Source of the DNA: a virus
Strand: one strand, 5' to 3'
IMG/VR virus record: IMGVR_UViG_3300009151_000301
Span: 1-27,640 of that record
DNA length: 27,640 nt
Shown here: one piece after another, positions 23,241-27,640 of the stretch
Numbering within the stretch: the stretch's first letter is position 1
Layout of the letters: every line of letters starts with the position of its first letter
Notes under the pieces: model-generated
The model's database searches: none
The model's input: the letters and a program-made list of their open reading frames with translations, nothing else
What the model was told of the DNA's origin: nothing
Position numbers and translations under genes: made by a program

Positions 23241-23696
23241 TCAAGTAATGTTGATGTCTACTTTAACGTAACCGTCAGCGTCTTTACTACCAAGGAATGT
23301 ACCTACTTTCACAGCGTTTGTGGATGAAGTACTAAGTAAGCCGTTAGCGCCTACGTAAGCACCGACACCTGCTGTTGGAGTATTTCCAGATACAACCATG
23401 TTAGTAGTGACTTGTCCCTGACGGAGAAGAGTTACCTTGCCCCCGACTTGGACTTCGTCTTTGTACCAGTTGATGTGCTGTCTGGTTAAATCAATATTTA
23501 CAACGTCGTTCATAAGAACGCCAACGGGTAGAGCACCCGAGACGGCTGAGGCGTAGCCAACGACAGCATTAGCGTCGTCCATAGCTACTCCGGCACCACC
23601 AGTTACAACAGAAGCTACGCCGCCTCTTTCTGCAACTGTGTTCATGAAAAAAGAAATATCTGTGCGAGCTTCGATACGATCTGGTTTTAGAGCCAT
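23241..23696 (-). CDS. Small head protein, probable capsid decoration protein, 151 aa
   Basis: Between the protease/scaffold and capsid genes, where many phages encode a decoration (stabilising) protein. The sequence is Gly/Ala/Val-rich and beta-like: GGVASVVTGGAGVAM near 25-39, PVGVLMNDVVNIDL near 57-70, then short strands to NAVKVGTFLG near 128. This composition is common in decoration proteins, and no catalytic or membrane motif is present. The stop lies 20 bases before the capsid ATG. An alternative is a small capsid-assembly factor. Confidence 0.72.
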   Translation of the reverse strand: MALKPDRIEARTDISFFMNTVAERGGVASVVTGGAGVAMDDANAVVGYASAVSGALPVGVLMNDVVNIDLTRQHINWYKDEVQVGGKVTLLRQGQVTTNMVVSGNTPTAGVGAYVGANGLLSTSSTNAVKVGTFLGSKDADGYVKVDINIT

Positions 23697-23718
23697 TTCA
23701 GTTTCTCCCTATTAATAG

Positions 23719-25329
23719 TTATTTTTTACCTAATCTGCTACTTACAAAATCGATTAATGCGGCTCTGGTGGTGTCTACCGAAGATTCGGTTTCTCCTCCA
23801 ACGCCAAGATTAACTTCTTCTACTACCTCAACTGTGTCTAATACTTCTGGATCAGCAGAAGTTTCTGATGCTTTCTTCTTGTCTTTGGCTTTTTTATCAT
23901 CTTCTTTATCGTCGCCCTTCTTGATCTTTTCCAACCATGGTGGCATCTTACCAGCAAACAAGCTGGTCATAGCCTCAAAAGCATCATCAGCCATAGTTTC
24001 AAATTTTTCTACAACGGTTTCTGCTGACTCAGCATCAACACCATTGTCGATTAGAGAAGCTTTTCTTTTCATCTTCTTTTCTTTCTTAGCCATTTCTACT
24101 TCTTTCATCTTATATCCAGCAATGGCTTCTAGAGCAGCATCTAGTTCAGATTTGACCTTTTTCATTTCTTCATCTTTTTTGGCCATTTCTTGTTTTGTTT
24201 TCTTGGCTGCTTCTGTTTCTTCTTCTTTATCTTCTTCTTTTTTACTTTCCTTTTTATCTTCTACTTCATTCTTTTCTTCTTCTTCCTTCATTTTCTTAGC
24301 AGCTTCAATTATCTCTAATTGGGAAGCGACTTGAGATTCAAGTTCAACTATTCTTGTTTGTAGGCTGTCTACAAAAGCCGTATCTGTTGCAACAGTTTCT
24401 GTTGTGGTGGTTGTTTCTGTAACAACGTCTGTTGTTTGTGTGCCAACATCTGGTGTTGCTACAATGGTCTGTTCTGTTGAAGCTACTGTCTCTGTCTGAG
24501 TTGAATTCATAGTCGTGTTCTCCACATTTAAGGTTGACTGATTATCAAATACACCTAGATTTGATAAATTAGCAAAAATTTCTGTTGAATTATTTAAAAA
24601 AGAATCTTTTGTAAAAATTATACTATCGGGATTTGCTGGTTTGTCAACAAAACCCTTGCCTGAAAAGGTTATGTTTCTCAATACTCTACCAATTTTATAA
24701 TTATCATGTTCTCCTAATCCACCGTATGATCTAAGGTGTTTAGTTAAAAATGCTGTTTCTGCATTTCTATTTAAAACTTTAAATTCACCTGTTGATTTAT
24801 TTAATAGTCCGTAATCAAATCCTTTAAAAAAGCATTCCATACTAACATATTTAGTTCCGGACTCTATTTCTGATATTAGAGTATTCGCCCTACTCATTAA
24901 TTCTTCAGAAGAAAATCCTTTATAAATAACTGATCCTGTTAAAATATGAAATTTATTTGGTAGATTTTCTACTGGAGTATTTTCGTCAATTAAAACTCCA
25001 TCATCAGTAATAGGCCAGTTTGATGTAATATGGCCAACTATAACATTTTCGTCATGATTAAGATTAGTGGGTTTATCCTCTGGGGTATGTTTAGCTGCCC
25101 AAACTTCATCTTTATCAAAAATATCATCGTTTTTATTCCAGCTAGAAGTTACTAAAATAGACTGGACATAATAAAGATCACTATCTTGTAGTGAAGCTAA
25201 ACTCTTTATGTGCTTAACACTATGATTGGTTTTATTCGAAGGCTCAACAACGCAAGCATATGAGATAGAAGCTTGTGATTTAAGCTTTTCTTCGAGACCA
25301 TCGCTAATCTCTTGTTCAAAAATATGCAT
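23719..25329 (-). CDS. Prohead protease fused to scaffold domain, 536 aa
   Basis: The N-terminal ~250 residues read as a prohead maturation protease: SYACVVEP strand, VQSILVTSSWNKNDDIFDKDEVW, then H92 (NLNHDENVIVGH) and S163 (KYVSMECFF), candidate His and Ser of the catalytic site, and GKGFVDKPANPDS near 225-235. Residues 330-450 are Lys/Glu-rich coiled coil and the rest is charged and low in complexity, as expected of a scaffold that is digested during maturation. The ATG is one base after the portal stop. An in-frame ATG at 24510 (residue 274) has GGAG 9 bases upstream, so a separate scaffold of 263 aa could be made from the same gene. Catalytic residue assignments are by eye. Confidence 0.85.
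   Translation of the reverse strand: MHIFEQEISDGLEEKLKSQASISYACVVEPSNKTNHSVKHIKSLASLQDSDLYYVQSILVTSSWNKNDDIFDKDEVWAAKHTPEDKPTNLNHDENVIVGHITSNWPITDDGVLIDENTPVENLPNKFHILTGSVIYKGFSSEELMSRANTLISEIESGTKYVSMECFFKGFDYGLLNKSTGEFKVLNRNAETAFLTKHLRSYGGLGEHDNYKIGRVLRNITFSGKGFVDKPANPDSIIFTKDSFLNNSTEIFANLSNLGVFDNQSTLNVENTTMNSTQTETVASTEQTIVATPDVGTQTTDVVTETTTTTETVATDTAFVDSLQTRIVELESQVASQLEIIEAAKKMKEEEEKNEVEDKKESKKEEDKEEETEAAKKTKQEMAKKDEEMKKVKSELDAALEAIAGYKMKEVEMAKKEKKMKRKASLIDNGVDAESAETVVEKFETMADDAFEAMTSLFAGKMPPWLEKIKKGDDKEDDKKAKDKKKASETSADPEVLDTVEVVEEVNLGVGGETESSVDTTRAALIDFVSSRLGKK
24508..24525 (-). promoter_or_regulatory. Internal ribosome binding site and ATG within the protease/scaffold gene
   Basis: Minus-strand GTGGAGAACACGACTATG: GGAG, a 9-base spacer and an in-frame ATG for residue 274, close to the border between protease and coiled-coil scaffold parts. 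Several phages, including lambda, make the scaffold this way, so this site probably sets the protease:scaffold ratio. Confidence 0.55.
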
Positions 25330-25330
25330 T

Positions 25331-27550
25331 TTAAGCCTCAGTATAAGATTTTTCGATCAAAGAATTATACACCAGAGAATAAAAAGAAGACTTAAGTTGT
25401 TTAATCTCGTCAACTGTTAGATCTCTATTGATTTCTGTTTTAATGGGTTTTAGCCAATTATTATAAGCCCCAATAACCGTGGCGTGTTCTTTGGCATGAA
25501 TGTTGGCTAATGCTTTGGTCATTAGGTCGGGGTCAATTGTGCAGGTTGGTGTGAGACTGAATAAGATTTTGGTTTTAACCGAATCCATTTCCTTACTCTC
25601 TGCTTTAGATAAACTCCTCAAATTTTTCTTGTTATAAAAGTCTAATAAGATTGGATTAAGCATATCATTAATTTTATCTTGTGCTTCATTAGCCCATAGC
25701 ATTAGGCTAGCTCCAGTCTGGGGCGAGAACTTTTTGGTTTTTCGGGGTGCAGAATCCTTACTTAATTTAGGTCTGCCTTGTCCGGGGATACCTGGCAATG
25801 ATTCTGGCGAATCATTTGCCAACTTCGTTGAAGGACCAGACTGAGGAGGGATTTTTTGTTCTAAAGCTGTTTTTTCTCCGCTTTTCTTTTTCTCTAGTTC
25901 TAGACCAACTTGGCTAGGAGTTACGGTACCTGTTTGTAAAGCAATCTTCTTGAGAGCATTTTCAACTTGAGGATCATTCCACGGTCCAGCTTTTGGAACC
26001 ATTCTTTCTGAGTTTCTTTCTCTGGTTTCTCTATTGAGTCTACTCTTTTCCATGTCTGGATCTATGCCGAACTTGGTTTGTAATAGCTCATCACTAATTA
26101 CATTCCTATCTGCTAGTTGAATTAATAATGCTTTCTCAGCATCTTCATTACTTAAGTCCATTCTATCAAATTCTATTTTAGCTCCATATTTAAAGCCCAT
26201 AGCTTTTTGTACTAGCTCGATCTCTTTCTCCCAAAAAGAAATAAGCATATCTCTACCGTACTGAAGTCTTTGTGTGAGAGTTTTGAGGGATATAAAATTG
26301 TTGGTTGTTCCGGCTGCTCCGAATGTTCCTGTTAATGTAGGAGGAATTCCCAAACCAGCATATACGCTATTCATGTGGGGAACATATTTGCCTTCTCCTA
26401 AAAATTGATGAACACTTGTTTTAGATTCTATGAGTTCAATATCTGGTCCCCATACTAAATCCATTGTGCCTCCACCAACATTATTACCCAAAATCTGAGC
26501 TAGCTTTGCTGTGGCTGCTTTTGTAGGAGCAATCTTGTGTTCTAGACTTCCTAATTTAAAAATACGAATATTAGAGATAGCCCCGTCAAGAGCTGCCATA
26601 TCTGCTAGTTTAAGTTTTTCTATAACTGTAATATCATCCATTATAGAATAGACCATAGGATATGCCCATGTTTGCCAATCGTCTTTTTTGTAGTGAAATA
26701 CTAAAATCTTTTGTGGATCTAGAGGATATGGTTTTTTTGCTTTTGCTGCTTGAACTATCTGAGGAGGTAGATTATTAATGATTTCTTTTTCAGCATCGGA
26801 CTGAGGAGAGTTGATCATTTTTCTCAAAATAGCAGGTAGTGTTAATTCATATCTTTTTTGAGAAACAAAAGAAGAAAGTGGACCAGCAGCAACATCTACA
26901 AATGACGGATCTATAAAAGTATACTTCCACGGAATTTCTCTTTTTTCTACTTGCACACTATCCATATCAGCTATTTGAAGATCTGGGGAGCTTACTGCTC
27001 TATATAACTTATCTGTAACTTTAAGACTAAGTTTGCCCGTTTGTCTATTTATGACAACGTTACCCGTTTTATAAAGATTGTTAAGGAATCTTTCGCTGCG
27101 TTCCTTTCCTCCTATTTTCTTAAACCACTGTCTGTAAAATCGTTCTATCCTTTTATTTTTATGACAGATATTAATCCCCTGTACAGCAAAATCTCCCATG
27201 AGATCTATAACATTTTTTACTAATCCAACCTTTTGGTAAATCTCATCAGATCTGCGCATAATATCTTTGATGCGCTTGGGTACTGCTTCGTCTGGTCTAA
27301 AGAAGTCATAGTCACTTCTTGTTAGTCCTGGCCTACCTCCTGTGCTACCATCAAGATTACTATAATCTACCCTGTAAAATCTACCAGCCTTGGATCGTTG
27401 TACCATTGTAAATTCGTCTAAAGATTCAGACGAAGTTTTTAGAGCTTCCTGTTTGCTGGCTAGGTCATCTCCCCAAGCAATATAGGCTTGATCTGGGATA
27501 TGTGGTGCTGCATCTTGAATGATGGGATTTGTGGGCTGTTTATTGGCCAT
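25331..27550 (-). CDS. Portal protein, 739 aa
   Basis: The portal is the dodecameric ring at the capsid vertex through which DNA enters and leaves. This protein is first in the head operon and just upstream of the protease. Its body shows portal features: an N-terminal RRSDEIYQKVGLVKNVIDLMGDF helix near 100-122, a NVVINRQTGKLSLK segment, an IDPSFVDV strand, HYKKDDWQTWAYPMVYSI near 290-307, and a helix with LGIPPTLTGTFGAAGTTNNF near 395-415, which fits the portal crown and clip region. The C-terminal third is Pro/Ser/Lys-rich and then helical. At 739 aa it is long (portals are usually 400-750 aa). The start has only a weak RBS (GTGGA). Confidence 0.88.
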   Translation of the reverse strand: MANKQPTNPIIQDAAPHIPDQAYIAWGDDLASKQEALKTSSESLDEFTMVQRSKAGRFYRVDYSNLDGSTGGRPGLTRSDYDFFRPDEAVPKRIKDIMRRSDEIYQKVGLVKNVIDLMGDFAVQGINICHKNKRIERFYRQWFKKIGGKERSERFLNNLYKTGNVVINRQTGKLSLKVTDKLYRAVSSPDLQIADMDSVQVEKREIPWKYTFIDPSFVDVAAGPLSSFVSQKRYELTLPAILRKMINSPQSDAEKEIINNLPPQIVQAAKAKKPYPLDPQKILVFHYKKDDWQTWAYPMVYSIMDDITVIEKLKLADMAALDGAISNIRIFKLGSLEHKIAPTKAATAKLAQILGNNVGGGTMDLVWGPDIELIESKTSVHQFLGEGKYVPHMNSVYAGLGIPPTLTGTFGAAGTTNNFISLKTLTQRLQYGRDMLISFWEKEIELVQKAMGFKYGAKIEFDRMDLSNEDAEKALLIQLADRNVISDELLQTKFGIDPDMEKSRLNRETRERNSERMVPKAGPWNDPQVENALKKIALQTGTVTPSQVGLELEKKKSGEKTALEQKIPPQSGPSTKLANDSPESLPGIPGQGRPKLSKDSAPRKTKKFSPQTGASLMLWANEAQDKINDMLNPILLDFYNKKNLRSLSKAESKEMDSVKTKILFSLTPTCTIDPDLMTKALANIHAKEHATVIGAYNNWLKPIKTEINRDLTVDEIKQLKSSFYSLVYNSLIEKSYTEA

Positions 27551-27588
27551 AATATTCCACGTTATGATTGTGATGGGATTACAATAGT

Positions 27589-27616
27589 ATTATAAGAGAT
27601 CATACACTATTGTCTA
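27589..27616 (-). promoter_or_regulatory. Sigma70-like promoter upstream of the portal gene
   Basis: On the minus strand TAGACA (5 of 6 matches to TTGACA), a 16-base spacer, then TATAAT (perfect). It starts about 40 bases before the portal ATG and would drive the head operon with host RNA polymerase. It has no GGTGTA core, unlike the motifs in the downstream gaps. Confidence 0.55.
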
Positions 27617-27640
27617 TAAATTCCAGTATATATATCTTCA

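Noticed and set aside
23221-23244. Upstream TTG start for the capsid gene (and similar TTG starts at 10432, 9780 and 21684)
   Set aside because: Each lies inside the preceding gene without an RBS; the ATGs chosen have a good RBS, an ATGA overlap or fit right after the preceding stop.
23768-24334. 188-aa plus-strand ORF opposite the scaffold gene
   Set aside because: Ser/Phe/Leu-rich shadow of the Lys/Glu-rich coiled coil on the minus strand; no RBS and no plus-strand neighbours.

Overview
This window reads as the virion-structure region of a low-GC tailed dsDNA bacteriophage (Caudoviricetes). Every gene I accept is on the minus strand, packed head to tail with 1-11 base overlaps or short gaps, so transcription runs from the right edge to the left edge. 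The order is that of a phage head-to-tail module: portal, prohead protease fused to scaffold, small head (decoration-like) protein, major capsid protein, adaptor and neck proteins, tail tube, tail-assembly genes, and a giant tape measure protein running off the left edge. I see no sheath gene between neck and tube, which fits a siphovirus-like tail, but that is inference. The host cannot be named. There are no plausible plus-strand genes, tRNAs, CRISPR arrays, transposons or integration genes.

Region 1 (27640-22140): a sigma70-like promoter, then portal, protease/scaffold, decoration protein and major capsid protein, closed by a strong GC-rich terminator hairpin with a T run. Region 2 (22135-12807): an adhesion and accessory cluster lying between the capsid gene and the head-tail adaptor, an unusual place for it. 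It holds a small beta-rich protein, an 87-aa protein, a 942-aa fibre, a 749-aa fibre (GDPH-containing N-terminus, Pro/Thr stalk, two discoidin-like domains), a 439-aa paralogue of that fibre's C-terminal part, a PAPS-type sulfotransferase, a prolyl-hydroxylase-like 2OG-Fe(II) oxygenase, and a 279-aa fibre with another Pro/Thr stalk. Region 3 (12760-8707): head-tail adaptor, a protein with a proprotein-convertase P-domain, neck/completion candidates, and the tail tube gene. Region 4 (7643-1): a 50-aa coiled-coil protein, three tail-assembly-type genes and the tape measure gene. No gene-free stretch exceeds 300 bases; the longest gaps (about 100-170 bases) hold promoter-like motifs.

The most striking content is the tape measure protein (at least 1,726 codons in the window, no stop). 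After a normal tape-measure N-terminal half it carries successive enzyme-like modules separated by short F-A-(D/T)-G-G linkers: a PD-(D/E)XK nuclease-like domain, an ADP-ribosyltransferase-like domain whose first catalytic Arg is replaced by Ser, a P-loop kinase-like segment, and a nucleotidyltransferase with T-x-G-H and I-S-G-T-x-x-R motifs. Tape measure proteins can enter the host cell during DNA ejection, so I propose this one also delivers enzymes, possibly acting on DNA and NAD+. A second theme is a pair of modification enzymes coupled to fibre genes with Pro/Thr-rich stalks. A third is a recurrent intergenic motif (GGTGTA core) that looks like a phage-specific promoter.
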